Counted from the first letter of the stretch, positions 11,929 to 24,363 are shown. The stretch: DNA of 64,000 nucleotides from Nemertoderma westbladi (GCA_032718475.1 JAUCBJ010008641.1:1-64000), one strand, 5' to 3'. The notes: a model not told the origin generated them from the sequence alone. Program-made: numbers and translations.

Positions 11929-14040
11929 TTGGAATCATAGTTATTGCATATCCTCCCCAATATCCATCGTAGATGATATATTACTAACAGAGTCGTGTGT
12001 CTTTTTTCCCACGTCTCCATTTGTGTAGTACAGTACATACCATAGCTAGCGACTAAAGCAGTGCTGGCGACCTAAACTTACACCATATAAACCATTGATT
12101 TTTCTAATTATTATTCAGCACATTGAAATGTGGCATTCCTAAAATTTCAGGCGTATTAATTGGTGATATTAATCAAGCCTGACCTACTGTATATGGAATA
12201 AGACCCCATGTCCTATTTTATTGTTTTCATACTACTGTATATATGGCCGGTACAAGATTTCGTCTAAAATGGCCCCTTCGCCCCTTGCTCTACCATATAC
12301 CATAATACTGTAGCTATATTGGCCATGGTCCCGCACCACCTACAGTATCATATGCACACTAGGCAGGTGGCAGGCCTGCGTTACCTTACTTTGAATATGC
12401 ATGAGCCTACACACACCACATACAGTATATATACTGTATACGAGGCATTATGTACTGTATAAAATTATTTGGCATATGATTTTACACTAACTCAATTCCC
12501 GTAAATTTAAATTTGAAATTACTCAGCGTATAGTTTCTACTAAGGTTTTGTATAACGAATGTAAATAATGTAAAACCCCTTATTAATTATATAGTTGACA
12601 AGTTACGGCTTCTTCTGGACGAATCACGTTAATTTAAAGGAAGCGGATTTGTCGGGGTATGTGGGATTATCGTTTGGCATTGCTATTGGTTGCGTCAGCT
12701 CTCCTTTAATTATTAGTGGGACTGAAAGGTTCTTGGATAATGGCTATCTTAAATCTTCTACAAATAGGAAATGAAATTTTAAGTCATGATTGTTGATTAA
12801 TTCTTGTGACATCCTACTAATTAGCCACAATATCTTGTCAAGGAAAAATATTTATATATTATTATGTAGGTTTTAATAAAGTTTGACTCTGGGATGCTGT
12901 AGGTAGGCCTACTAACTTAACTGGATGTTATATAGTGTCGAAGGTTCACGCACTTGACTTGAATAGATAAACAATAAATTTAATCCTTTTTTAGTGTTGT
13001 TTGAATCGAGTGCTGCGGTCAGATTGTGGCGTAAATTGACCGCAATTAAAGAAACAGTTACCGATATCTCCAGTGCAAATTAATCGCATATGAAGTAAAG
13101 CTTCGCTTATAGTTTTGAAAGAAAACACAGCCGCCGTAACCTGTTCCTTTCCCTTGGAAACGCCATCCTACTTTTCTTTTTGGAGAAGCTATTTAAATAC
13201 TTAAATTAAAATTATTTACTTAAAATTATTAGTTTATATAATAACTTTATTTATTTTAAGTAACCATATACAGTATTTAATTAATAATGAATGCTTAACT
13301 ATTTTCAAATGATCTCTTCAGAAATGAATTTAGCTTATCTTTTTGACATTAGGACATTGTGTTAATCAGAAAAACAATCAATTTAACGATTCAACAATTC
13401 ATCGATTTTTAACAATTAATTATTGAAAATCCACCAAATGATTCTGGAGACGCAATCGTTGCCTACAATGACCCACAAACACAGTATTGAAATCAGTTAA
13501 GAAATGGCGGGAAAGATTTATAGTTTAAAATGCACTTTTGAGAAAAAGGCATTTACGTAGAAAATTAATCTATAAATAATTTATCTACCTAAACAAACAA
13601 AAAGACATTTGAAAAAAATATATATAAAATTTATATATTTAAGTAAGCTAAAAACGTCCGCAATTAAACCGAATATATTTAAAACGAAGGACGATATTTA
13701 AAAATCATCGTTTGAAGATTTGAATGCGCCATCAAATTTTGAACTAAAATCCATTAAAAAAATAAATTTGCGTTTTTTTCACTATTCGTGGTGACCCTTA
13801 ATGTTTTAAATTAAATTAAGTTATTTTTTCAACCCGCTAACACATTTACTTGCTTTCACAGTACGTCACCTTCAAGGCAGAACCCCCTAAGTCGATTTTT
13901 GTAGTTCTGAGATAATCGATAAAAACTGTTTATTTTTTAGAGAGATGCCTCAGTTTACTTGTTATTGTGTTTTTTGATAACTAAATATATATAGAATTCA
14001 TATAATTAAACTTTTAATTTGATTTAGAATTACCTTTGAA
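11929..14040. other. AT-rich unique sequence
   Basis: No gene recognised. The words TACAGTA and TACTGTA, including the near-palindrome CAGTATATATACTG at 12422-12440, recur here. A short inverse match to the 68-bp array at 37.8 kb lies at 13131-13155, and a G-rich dispersed motif in reverse (GCAGAACCCCCTAAGTCG) at about 13879-13897. Confidence 0.4.
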
Positions 14041-14226
14041 ATATATTGCGGTTTTTTTGTAAAAATTCTGACTTATGGTGTTTTGCCATAACAAAGGGGA
14101 ACACCGTTTTCTGGTATTATCCCGTAACTATGCGATAGTTGCGGGGTATTGCCTAAAAAACAAGGTATCCTCAATTTGGCAAAACACCATAAGTACGAAT
14201 TTTTACAAAAAACACGCAAAATATAT
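14041..14226. mobile_element. Foldback (inverted-repeat) element, about 186 bp
   Basis: The left arm (14041-14088, including TTATGGTGTTTTGCCA) is the approximate reverse complement of the right arm (14177-14226, including TGGCAAAACACCATAA). The centre is itself a hairpin, CCCGTAACTATGCGATAGTTGCGGGG in two complementary halves. No ORF is present. It is most simply a MITE-like or palindromic element; its TSD is not clear. Confidence 0.7.
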
Positions 14227-14979
14227 CAAATAATAGCCAAGGCGTATCGTACGTCCTTAATAATTTAGTGCGTAGTGCGCACGTAATTCATGTGCGCATT
14301 TGTTATTAGCTAATAAGTGCTATCTAACATGTTAACTAGCACATGATCAGGTGTTAGTATTAGCTGTAAACGCAATAATAACAAATAATCACATACAATA
14401 TAGCTTAACACACTTGCGCACATGTTGGAAATTTTTGAATTCAAAATTCTAAAGGGCTCCATAAGTTTTTGATATTTTGGTATAAATTGCTTCTAAAATA
14501 AGTACGGGACTGTAGTTAGAATCATGTATCAATACAAATTGAACAAAATGTAGCCAAAATGCAGAACTATAAGAACAAAATTTAGATTCATGAAAGCGGA
14601 ACTCTAAGTACAAAATATAGCCATGGGTGGTACTCTACAGTAAGAACAAAGTCTAGCTACAGGGTTACAGCTACGTTAAAGTTAAAGTAAAGTTCACTTA
14701 CAGTACGTCATGACGAATAATTAATGACCTGTTTTTTCTACAGTACGTGGCAACATTTTGAGCAACTCTATCAGCAACTTAGTAAGCATTTCAGGTTGCC
14801 GATCAAGTTGCTCTATGTAAACGCGAACTTTGTTGCTGTTAAAGATGCCTCATATTATAACGGAGACTAAAAGTTAATGTTGCTCAAATTAAGTTGCTAG
14901 TTGCTGACCAAATTGTCCAAAACGTCCGGCAACCTGGAGTAACTTATAGCAACTTGGATAAAAACATTAAATGAGGGAT
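14227..14979. other. Unique AT-rich sequence
   Basis: No coding or RNA feature recognised. The stretch 14750-14960 repeats GCAACTT/AAGTTGC words in both orientations without forming a clean element. Confidence 0.4.
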
Positions 14980-17395
14980 AGATATTTATCAGCGCCACAA
15001 ACATTAAATGAGGGATAGATATTTATCAGCGCCACAAACATTAATGTGTGACAAACATTAATCAGGGGGACAAACATTAATGTGGGACATAAACATTGAT
15101 GTAGGACACAAACAATAATGTGTTACATAAACATTGATATAGGACACAAACATTAATGAGGGACACAAACATTAATGAGGGACACAAATATTAATGAGGG
15201 ACACAAACATTAATGAGGGACACAACATTAATGAGGGATACAAACATTAATTGAAGGACACTAACATTAATGAGGGACACAAACATTAATGAGGGACACA
15301 AACATTAACGAGGGACACAAACATTAATTGAAGGACACTAACATTAATGAGGTACACAAACATTAATGTTGGACACAAACATTAATGAGGGACACAAACA
15401 TTAATGAGGGACACAAACATTAATGAGGGACACAAACATTAACGAGGGACACAAACATTAATTGAAGGACACTAACATTAATGAGGTACACAAATATTAA
15501 TGAGGGACACAAACATTAATGAGGGACACAAACATTAATGAGGGACTCAAACATTAACGAGGGACACAAACATTAATTGAAGGACACTAACATTAATGAG
15601 GTACACAAATATTAATGAGGGACACAAACATTAATGAGGGACACAAACATTAATGAGGGACACAAACATTAACGAGGGACACAAACATTAATTGAAGGAC
15701 ACCAACATTAATGAGGTACACAAACATTAATGTTGGACACAAACATTAATGAGGGACACAAACATTAATGAGGGACACAACATTAATGAGGGATACAAAC
15801 ATTAATTGAAGGACACTAACATTAATGAGGGACACAAACATTAATGAGGGACACAAACATTAACGAGGGACACAAACATTAATTGAAGGACACTAACATT
15901 AATGAGGTACACAAACATTAATGTTGGACACAAACATTAATGAGGGACACAAACATTAATGAGGGACACAAACATTAATGAGGGACACAAACATTAACGA
16001 GGGACACAAACATTAATTGAAGGACACTAACATTAATGAGGTACACAAATATTAATGAGGGACACAAACATTAATGAGGGACACAAACATTAATGAGGGA
16101 CTCAAACATTAACGAGGGACACAAACATTAATTGAAGGACACTAACATTAATGAGGTACACAAATATTAATGAGGGACACAAACATTAATGAGGGACACA
16201 AACATTAATGAGGGACACAAACATTAACGAGGGACACAAACATTAATTGAAGGACACCAACATTAATGAGGTACACAAACATTAATGTTGGACACAAACA
16301 TTAATGAGGGACACAAACATTAATGAGGGACACAAATATTAATGAGGGACACAAACATTAATGAGGGACACAACATTAATGAGGGATACAAACATTAATT
16401 GAAGGACACAAACATTAATGAGGGACACAAATATTAATGAGGGACACAAACATTAATGAGGGACACAACATTAATGAGGGATACAAACATTAATTGAAGG
16501 ACACTAACATTAATGAGGTACACAAACATTAATGTTGGACACAAACATTAATGAGGGACACAAATATTAATGAGGGACACAAACATTAATGAGGGACACA
16601 ACATTAATGAGGGACACAAACATTAATTGAGGGACATTAACATTAATGAGGTACACAAATATTAATGAGGGACACAAATATTAATGAGGGACACAAACAT
16701 TAATGAGGGACACAACATTAATGAGGGACACAAACATTAATTGAGGGACACTAACATTAATGAGGTACACAAATATTAATGAGGGACACAAACATTAATG
16801 AGCGACACAAACATTAATGAGCGACACAAACATTAATGAGGGACACAAACAATAAATGAGGGACAGATATCAATCACGGGCACAAACATTAATGAGGGAC
16901 ACAAACATTAATGAGGGACACAAACATTAATGAGGGACGCAAACATTAATGAGGTACACAAACATTAATGAGGGACACAAACATTAATGAGGGACACAAA
17001 CAATAAACGAGGGACAGATATCAATCAAGGGCACAAACATTAATGAGGGACACAAACATTAAGGAGGGACACAAACATTAATGAGGGACACAAACATTAA
17101 TTAGGGACACAAACATTAATGAGGTACACAAACATTAATGAGGGGCACAAACATTAATGAGGGACACAAACATTAATGAGGGGCACAAACATTAATGAGG
17201 TACACAAACATTAATGAGGGGCACAAACATTAATGAGGGACACAAATATTAATGAGATACACAAACATTAATGAGGGACACAAACATTAATGAGAGACAC
17301 AAACATTAATGAGATACACAAACATTAATGAGGGACACAAACAATAAACGAGGGAGAGATATCAATCAAGGGCACAAACATTAATCATGGGCACT
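14980..17395. repeat. 19-bp satellite, about 125 copies
   Basis: Tandem array of ACACAAACATTAATGAGGG (19 bp) with variants CATTAACGAGGG, CATTAATTGAAGG, AATATTAATGAGG and CATTAATGTTGG. The variants recur in a fixed order, giving a higher-order unit of about 115 bp (for example ATTAATTG at 15457, 15572, 15687 and 15801). The last 600 bp are less ordered and include AATAAACGAGGGA-type units. Confidence 0.97.
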
Positions 17396-17534
17396 ATCGC
17401 CCTTCGCACTTAGTATGATTCATGTTACCACCCATACACATACAATATATTACAGTATTACAATTCTCATTACTGTCAAGCAATAAAATAACAACAATAA
17501 ATAATAACATATTAATCTGACCAAGCCAATAAAC
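17396..17534. other. Short unique spacer
   Basis: Sequence between the 19-bp satellite and a single unit of the 68-bp repeat. Nothing recognised. Confidence 0.3.
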
Positions 17535-17610
17535 TATGTTATTGCCAATTGAAGGAAAGGATTAGGTTACAGAGATGGTTTTTCTAACCAAAACAATAAA
17601 CGATGTTGTT
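17535..17610 (+). repeat. Single dispersed unit of the 68-bp repeat
   Basis: Contains AATTGAAGGAAAGGATTAGG and TTCTAACCAAAACAATAAAC, matching the units arrayed at 37830-38740 in the same orientation. One isolated copy. Confidence 0.75.
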
Positions 17611-17974
17611 ACTAAAAAGGGAAGGAGTAGGAGTAAAAAAATGATGAACATGAGGGGGAGTCAGGAATGGTAACATGGGGGGGGGGGGGGATGGTAACAT
17701 GAATGGTGGTGGTAGGAGGTAAATTGAAAATATGGGGGTATACCAGCCGGGGGGGAGGGGGTAGCAGAAAACAGGCAGCTGAACAACGTATCCGAACGTC
17801 GCTTTCAATTAATTTCCATCTAATTAGGAAGATGGAATGTATACAAAACGGCGGTTCTTTGATCGAAACTCACGTTCCCATGGTAGTATTTTTTTCCAGT
17901 TAATCACTTCATATCTAATCGTCTGATGGCAAGCATCACCATCGCTCATATTAATATCCATTGGCAACCATGGA

Positions 17975-18060
17975 CCCCTGCCCTATTAATGTTTTGTGTC
18001 CCTCATTAATGTTTGCGTCCCTCAATAATGTTTGTGTCCCTAATTAATATTTGTGTCCTG
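17975..18060 (-). repeat. Inverted fragment of the 19-bp satellite
   Basis: Four units reading CCCTCATTAATGTTTGCGT and similar, that is, the 19-bp satellite unit in reverse orientation, about 580 bp beyond the end of the main array. This suggests a local inversion or foldback of the array edge. Confidence 0.85.
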
Positions 18061-18089
18061 GCCGCAATACAAACCAGTATATATAAATG

Positions 18090-18425
18090 GTAAATTACGG
18101 GGTTTTGCCAGGCTATTGTTTCGGATTTAAGGGGTTTTACAGGTTGTTATTTCTGATTTAAGGGGTTTTGCCAGGTGGACTGAATTTCATATACTTGAAT
18201 TTACGGTGTTTTGCAAGCCAATTATTGACTTGGGGGGTTCTGCCTCGAAGTGGGCATAAGTTACGGGGAACTGTCTTTGGCTTATAACTCAAAAATGGCG
18301 GGTAGAAAAGCTTCGGTGTTCTGCCAGACGAAAAAGCCGATATCGAATTACCCAAAAAGTCAAAAACATGAAAATCGAAAAAAATCGACTTAGGGGGTTC
18401 TGCCTTGAAGGTGACGAGTAGTTGG
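18090..18425 (+). repeat. Cluster of GGGGTTTTGCC-type motifs
   Basis: Six to seven imperfect copies of a short motif, (T)TAAGGGGTTTTGCCAGG or TTAGGGGGTTCTGCC, spaced 30-100 bp apart. The reverse complement form (CTGATAAAACCCCCTAA) clusters at 22690-22970 and occurs near 13880 and 26270. Function unknown. Confidence 0.6.
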
Positions 18426-18778
18426 TGTTTGTGTTCTTGTTGTGTCGCCACTTCGCATGTTGTATCTTACAGATGAGTGTTGGTTTGAAATCAGAATTAA
18501 TTATATTCCACTGTACTGTAGCTGCTGCTCTGTACCCTACCCTGATTCACTTTCTTGCTGCTCTTGTTACTTAACTGCTGTTTTGCAACTGAACAATTAA
18601 TTATCAAAATTCATAAGATGAAAAAAACAAGGGCGTGACCAAATTACAGTTTGAATTGCAATTACAAAACCAAATTACAGTTAGTTTAGTATCACAATAT
18701 CTCATCAATATATAATTATCATTTCAATGTGAGCCTATTTGATTGCATCCTGGCCTAATACTTTAAAACTCAAATGTC

Positions 18779-18908
18779 ACATCACGGCTGTTTGGGCTAA
18801 ATGTTCCACTAAGAACATGGTTGCTATTGTCGTTATTGCGAACACATCACGGCTGTTTGGGCTAAATGTTCCACTAAGAACATGGTTGCTATTGTCGTTA
18901 TTGCGAAG
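18779..18908. repeat. Tandem duplication, about 65 bp x 2
   Basis: The segment beginning ATCACGGCTGTTTGGGCTAA and ending GTTATTGCGAA is repeated once, exactly, with CAC joining the two copies. Confidence 0.92.
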
Positions 18909-19408
18909 TCACTGCGGTTATATCATTCTAATTCTCAGCTGATTCCTTTTAGTTATTATTCGTATTTTGGGAGAATATATATAATATTATCAGGGCCGTA
19001 TTTAGGGAGGGGTAGGGGGGGGGGGGGGGTCGAAGGGGCTGAGGCCCCAGGCCCCCACCACGATCCCACAACTATAGGGATCAACCGAACTATAGAGGAG
19101 CCGAATCGGAACCAAAATGAAACGAACATGGCAATTTTGAATTTTGCCACTTATTTTTCCCAAAATATATGAAAAACAAAAACAAAAAGTTAGTGTAAAA
19201 AGCAGTAAATATTTTTGTAGCTTATGAAATTTGTATTTTTTTCACTTTCGATTCTTGCATATTTTAATCGGATGTTTTTATATTGAAGTAAAGTAAAAAG
19301 TAAAAAAAAAAAACGGGAACAAATCAGGACTGAAACAGGAACATGTTTCAAATTTCTAATTTCCACGTCAAATATACAGTAGATATATAAATATAAATAT
19401 ATAGGGAT

Positions 19409-19975
19409 GTGAGTTTTCCTGAATCGCAACCTGACGACCTATTGCTAAACCCGACCGACGAAGAGGATAGAACCTTTATGGTATCTGCTGCTATTGTCAT
19501 GGAAACCACCCCATCGGACCTAGCTAAGCGTGATGCCATGGCCTACTATGGTGATGCTCGACTACTGTACAAAAACTCGGGAGGTAGCCCAATCTCACCC
19601 AACATACACGGCACTACTACGAGCTATACAGGAAGGATGGCCCACTGCCAAACACAACGTTAGGGACGAGCTACTTCAAGGAGTGCTCCTTCGCACCCGC
19701 CACTTTACTGTGAGTCCAGGTCCACTCACACAACCAAAGTTGTCCATCGCGATCGTTTCATTGTCTGATTGTTTACGTTTAATAGACTCCATCGCCTTCT
19801 CGGATTAGGAATCCGGGTTTCGCAGAATCCGCCATCGTCCAGCAGTTCAGTGTTGAAGCCAGAATTCAAAGCCAGAATTCCGGTACCGGCACCACGATCA
19901 ACGATTTCGGAAATAACAGACTCCGTCAACAACACTCGGGGTTTAAAAACTACAACTGAGGGCAACTTGTAACTG
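19409..19975 (+). pseudogene. Gypsy (Ty3-type) pol remnant
   Basis: Fragment of an LTR-retrotransposon polyprotein. The frame from 19409 (NPTDEEDRTFMVSAA and ATTPSDLAKRDA-like text) resembles the stretch between RNase H and integrase in Gypsy elements. It shifts frame near 19550-19600 into the frame from 19530, which continues PTYTALLRAIQEGWPTAKHN-like to RDELL. A third frame follows from about 19790. No RT, protease or complete integrase is present, so it is a short, frameshifted scrap. LTRs were not identified; a GCGCCCCATGGG hairpin lies just beyond (20036-20070). The assignment rests on general resemblance only. Confidence 0.5.
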
Positions 19976-20592
19976 GGCGATCCGATCAACTATCTGATAG
20001 TTGAAAAAGACTGTCTGATATACAATCTGACAGTTAGCGCCCCATGGGTAAATCCTTACCCCATGGGCTGTTTGTTACCTTTCTGACTGAAAGCGCAACA
20101 GCCCCTATAGAACAGTTGAGCCAAAAGATCAGCTCCCTGTACTTTAATTAGTGTTTCAAATTGATGATGAGGATTAGTTTGACGTTTCCTTTCCCTTATA
20201 AGCGACAGCGACAGGGATGAGATTGGAGCTCCGATTCTAGGTTAATTAGGCACTACTCTACTGTACATATACTGTAAAGATTAATAGTAGTACCATCTTC
20301 TCTATTAAACTATGCACCGTAATATAATATCATTTTCTAATGACACAGACAAGGAACATTGCTTGAAATTTGAAACACAACGGGAGAAAGCCGCCCCAAT
20401 ATTAGATTAGAACAACAACAATTCCATAGGGTAAGGAAGTGGAGGAAAGCCTGACTTAAAATATAATTCAATTTATTTTGTGACTGGATCAATTTCACCT
20501 GTCATGAATCCTACTTGTATGTAACCTGAGACACCAAGAAATTTTTACTGTGAAATGTTTTGCTTACAAATAAATATTTCTCTACATTATTT
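19976..20592. other. Unassigned sequence, possible LTR remnant at its start
   Basis: Contains a hairpin GCGCCCCATGGGTAA/TTACCCCATGGGC at 20036-20070 and an ATCTGACAGT/ACTGTCTGAT pair at 20006-20035. It could be the non-coding end of the Gypsy fragment. Nothing else recognised. Confidence 0.3.
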
Positions 20593-20960
20593 TTTTCAAT
20601 AGATAAATATACACCACTCAGTCACTTAAAAAATATAGCTACTATTTTCAAATTTTCGGGTGAAAACACCCCTTATTCATGCATTTTGTAATTCAATCAA
20701 TTACATATTATATTTTTGGTCTAATATTCTATTTAAATTATCTAAAAAAAATTAAACTAGAATATAAATAGAAAATAAAAAGAAACAAACATTTTTTTTT
20801 TGGTAATTTAATTAAATAGAATATTAGTGCAAAAAATATAAACTATCATTGATTAATTACAAAATGCATGAATAAGGGTTTCTTTACCACCCCGCGAAAA
20901 TTTGCAAAATATTAGCTATATTTTTAAGTGACTGAGTGGTGTATATTTATTTATTGAAAA
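20593..20960. mobile_element. Foldback/MITE element, about 365 bp
   Basis: Near-palindromic element. The left end TACACCACTCAGTCACTTAA is the reverse complement of the right end TTAAGTGACTGAGTGGTGTA, and complementarity continues inward through AATTTTCG, TTATTCATGCATTTTGTAAT and TCTAATATTCTATTTAA to a small AT-rich loop at about 20745-20805. It has no ORF. It is presumably a non-autonomous DNA element whose two halves have diverged by several small indels. Confidence 0.85.
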
Positions 20961-22069
20961 ATATAATATAGATAAATTTCTATTATATAGGTATATATAT
21001 AATAATCATATAATAAGAATTAGATGCACTATCGCTCCCAAATCTATCCAAATCTCCGACTTCTCTTGGAGACTCAGAAGCTTGTGTTAGCTAGGTCTGA
21101 TGGAGTACAAGTCCATTCGCGCAATGACCGACGAATTCGTTAAACGATTTATTTCCCTCGAAACTACTGTACAGTTCAAAGTTTGATGCTTCCGGAAAAA
21201 ACCGAGAATAATCTCGCTGCTAATTTGAATAAATTTAATTAAAACGAAAACAAAATTAAAACGACTAATTTGAAGAAGACCGCAATATGAAGAGTGCAAT
21301 ATTTGAACTACAGTAGTTATGTTTCAAATTTCAAGCAATCATTTACACTAAAAAAAATTTGTGGGGGGGGGGGGGGGGGGTGGGGGTCCGTGTCATCAGA
21401 AAATGACCCTATATTACGGGTCATGGTGTCGTAACCAGTTTTATATTAAATTATACAAAAATTAAATGACTGGGATTAAAAACGAAAAACTATAGTAATT
21501 CGAATGCCTCGTTATAGCAGCATATAACCGTTGAGCAGTATTATATTCTATATGACACGTATTTCTTAATTAATGTTGATATGCGTGATAACACAACGGT
21601 TCCACAAACTTCACAACAATGATTCGAACATGCAAACGTGAATTTATAAGCTTTCCTGCCCCAATTTATACAAAAAGGATCTGCCACGCGGACAGTAGAG
21701 AAGGTTGTTGGCTGAGACAAATCATTGCGCTCAGAGCGGAGTGTCAAAGGGATTGAGTTACCCAACTCTATGAAGCGAGCACAATTAATTATCTAATGTC
21801 ATTATGTTCCGTGTCAGTGCCCATATAGAAACCAGACAATTCCGAGAAAAAAATAATTTTTTAATTGCATAATAATGTATTGCATAAAAGCGCATAATTA
21901 GCTTTCAACCCTAATAATTAGCACCCACCCTCGTGTCATTGCGACCCACAATTCAAAAGTTACGAAAGAAATAGCGAAAGTTAATTAAAGGAACATTTTA
22001 TATAGTAATTTTGAAATATTTATTTCTTTAAATGCTGAAAAACTCTGTTTTTAAATAGAAGTAAATCTA
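20961..22069. other. AT-rich sequence with a poly-G tract
   Basis: A run of about 19 G lies at 21362-21380. No gene recognised; the open frames here are short and unlike known proteins. Confidence 0.4.
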
Positions 22070-22520
22070 ACTCTCTCTGTTCATCTATCTGTCTGTCTGT
22101 CAAAAATATAAAAGCATTTTGGCTAACTAAAATTTTGTTGTGTGAGTATTTCTGGTCGGAGATTTTATTTCCGATGTCAGTTATCATGCTTGAAGAAATC
22201 TAGACTGTATCTGTGTCTGTCTGTCTGTCGGTCTGTATGTCTTTCTGTCAAAAGTAAAGAAGCATATTAGCCGACAAAACTGTCATTATGAGGTTTTTCT
22301 GATCGGAAAATCCATTTCCGATTTCAGTTTCATACTTGAAGTGATCTAGACTGAATGTGTATCTGTCTGTATGTCGGTCTGTCTGTCTGTCCGACAGTCC
22401 AACAGACATACAAACCATCTTGAATACCAAATAACGAAAATTTTAGTCAGTTAGTAAACTTCCTTATATTTTTGACAGACAGACAAACAGAGAGACCGAC
22501 AGTCCGACAGACCGACAAAA
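22070..22520. repeat. TGTC-rich diverged repeat, two units plus inverted edge
   Basis: Two diverged copies of a unit of about 170 bp: TCTGTCTGTCTGTC, then a GGCTAAC/AGCCGACAAAA stretch, then TTTCTGGTCGGAGATTTTAT, then TTCCGATNTCAGTT, then a CTAGACTGTATCTGTG stretch. From about 22470 the TGTC tract appears in reverse (ACAGACAGACAAACAGAGAG). The same unit occurs at 46140-46430. Confidence 0.8.
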
Positions 22521-22684
22521 CATGACATTTATCAAAACTTTTATATTCAATGAAAATAAACATACCTAATGAACATACAGTGTATCTTGAAAAAAAACAT
22601 TTTTGAAAACATTTTTATTTACTTAATTCTCCATTTTCACAAAAGGAATTCTGCCCGGAATTGTGTGTTTTATATGCACTGACA

Positions 22685-22985
22685 CCATACCGTGGGTAAT
22701 CTGGTAAAACCCCTGAATGATATCCACCTTCTGACAAAAGCCCAGAAGTTAAAACAGCGTTAATAACGGAGAAAAACGCAAAATAAGATCCCGTTTAAAT
22801 ATCGCTTGATCTGATAAAACCCCCTAAGTAGGAAAAAACTCCGTTTAAGCACCTTCAATATGGGATATAATTTCTGATAAAACCCCTTAAATTAGATATT
22901 AGGGGGTTTCTTATTAGTTAAATGTCAGAGGGACTTTTAATTATTCGTTCTGATAAAACCCCCAAAATGCCCGTTTGCCACAATA
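22685..22985 (-). repeat. Cluster of CTGATAAAACCCCCTAA motifs
   Basis: Five copies of TCTGRTAAAACCCCYNAA-type sequence (about 22697, 22811, 22872, 22954 and a reverse copy AGGGGGTTTCTTATTAG at 22902). This is the reverse orientation of the cluster at 18090-18425. Confidence 0.6.
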
Positions 22986-23179
22986 TGATAGGATAATTGG
23001 CCTTGAATTAATTAATGGAGTGAGTTGTGAAGTAGGTCTACGGTATTAGTATTAAATGAATAGGTTGCCTACTCAACACCTAACAGTATTTTTAAATAGC
23101 TGAAAATTTGTAATGCTTATTTTAACCTTTGGCGAAAATCTGGGGAGGGGGGTCAATTTACACTATTACTACTAGGATC

Positions 23180-23400
23180 GGCACGCTTCATTGCAGGTGC
23201 ATTTTAAGAATGCTGTGCCGGCATGTCCACAAAATTGCAACGCCACAAATCCCTATTACCCATGACATTTGCTAGATCATCCGCATCTTCAAGGCCAGTG
23301 TCCTATGAGATGCGCCTCAAGAAAGTCATGGGCTGTCCACTATGCGTATTCACTCCATGAGACTGCGTACTTGAGTACAAGATTATTTACAAGTCTACTG
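23180..23400 (-). mobile_element. LINE family B copy 2, 3' fragment
   Basis: Minus-strand 3' end only. It has GGATCGGCACGCTTCATTGC, the complement of the shared 3' terminus, preceded in element sense by a coding tail that includes the complement of GTCATGGG and GATGATCTAGCAAATGTCAT. It stops at about 23400, next to the 30-bp minisatellite. Confidence 0.85.
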
Positions 23401-23429
23401 GTCCATTTACAAGTTACTTTATAGAACTG

Positions 23430-23935
23430 TAGATATACTCTAGGTGAGTGTAGCTGAAGATGTTCAACCAGTAGTGAGTGTAGCTGAAGATGTTCAACCA
23501 GTAGTGAGAGCAGCTGAAGATGTTTAACCAGTGTAACTGGAGATTTTTAACTGGTAGTGAGTGTAACTGAAGATGTTCAACCGGTAGTGAGAGTAGCTGG
23601 AGATGTTCAACCGGTAGTGAGTGTAGCAGAAGATGTTCAACCAGTACTGAGTGTAACTGAAGATGTTCAACTGGTAGTGAGAGGAACTGGAGATGTTCAA
23701 CCGGTAGTGAGTGTAGCTGGAGATGTTCAACCGGTAGTGAGTGTAACTAAAGATGTTCAACCTGTACTGAGTGTAACTGAAGATGTTCAACTGGTAGTGA
23801 GTGTAACTGGATTTGTTCAACCGGTAGTGTGTGTAGCGGGAGATGTTCAACCGGTAGTGAGTATAGCTGGAGATGTTCAACCGGTAGTGAATGTAACTGA
23901 CAATGTTCAATCAGTTGTGAGTGTAGCTGGAGATG
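23430..23935 (+). repeat. 30-bp minisatellite, left part (about 16 copies)
   Basis: Tandem units of GTGTAACTGAAGATGTTCAA plus CCGGTAGTGA (30 bp), with GTAGCTGGAG variants. Because 30 is divisible by three, one frame stays open and reads a 10-residue repeat of the type DVQPVVSVTE. The array is interrupted at 23936 by a LINE copy and resumes at about 25212. Confidence 0.95.
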
Positions 23936-24363
23936 ATGTGGGTTCCGTACGTATAAATGTCGTGGGACCATGTGAGCCCATTTTTTCACTTAGAAGAATA
24001 ATTGAAGAGTTGTCAAAAAAGAAAGACAGACATCTGGCTGTTAGCTTTGTTGACTTCGTCAAGCCCTTTGATTCAGACTCTCGCTCACGTATGTTCAGCT
24101 TACTTTCATTATATGGGATTCCTGATGGAATTATTGCAGCAATCAGATTAGTAAGATGGTTCGAAGACATTTGCACTATTTTTGATATTGCTGCTACTGT
24201 TGACGGTGACACAGAACCATTCGAAATGTTATGGGGAGTCCTCCAAGGAGACACACTTGCGCCATTCTTGTTCATAATTGTGGTTGACTATGTTCTATGG
24301 GGTGATGGTAACTCCACCTACTGGCTCCAGAATTCGAGGAAATCCTGCCCAGTATCTAACTGA
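23557..24363 (+). pseudogene. Fortuitous fused ORF: minisatellite repeat + LINE RT fragment
   Basis: A 268-codon open frame. Residues 1-125 are the 10-residue minisatellite repeat. From about residue 130 the frame enters family B reverse transcriptase: FSLRRIIEELSKKKDRH, then SFVDFVKPFD (RT motif A with its aspartate), YGIPDGI, and GVLQGDTLAPFLFIIVVDYV (motif B). It ends before the FADD box because of a frame change near 24300. It is a chance fusion made by insertion of the LINE into the repeat. Expression is not supported by anything I can see. Confidence 0.7.

Noticed and set aside
18991-19045. hAT-like transposon end (CAGGGCCGTATTTAGG with poly-G)
   Set aside because: Such ends are known in animal genomes, but I found no matching opposite end or TSD. 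The same applies to 26600 and 46437.
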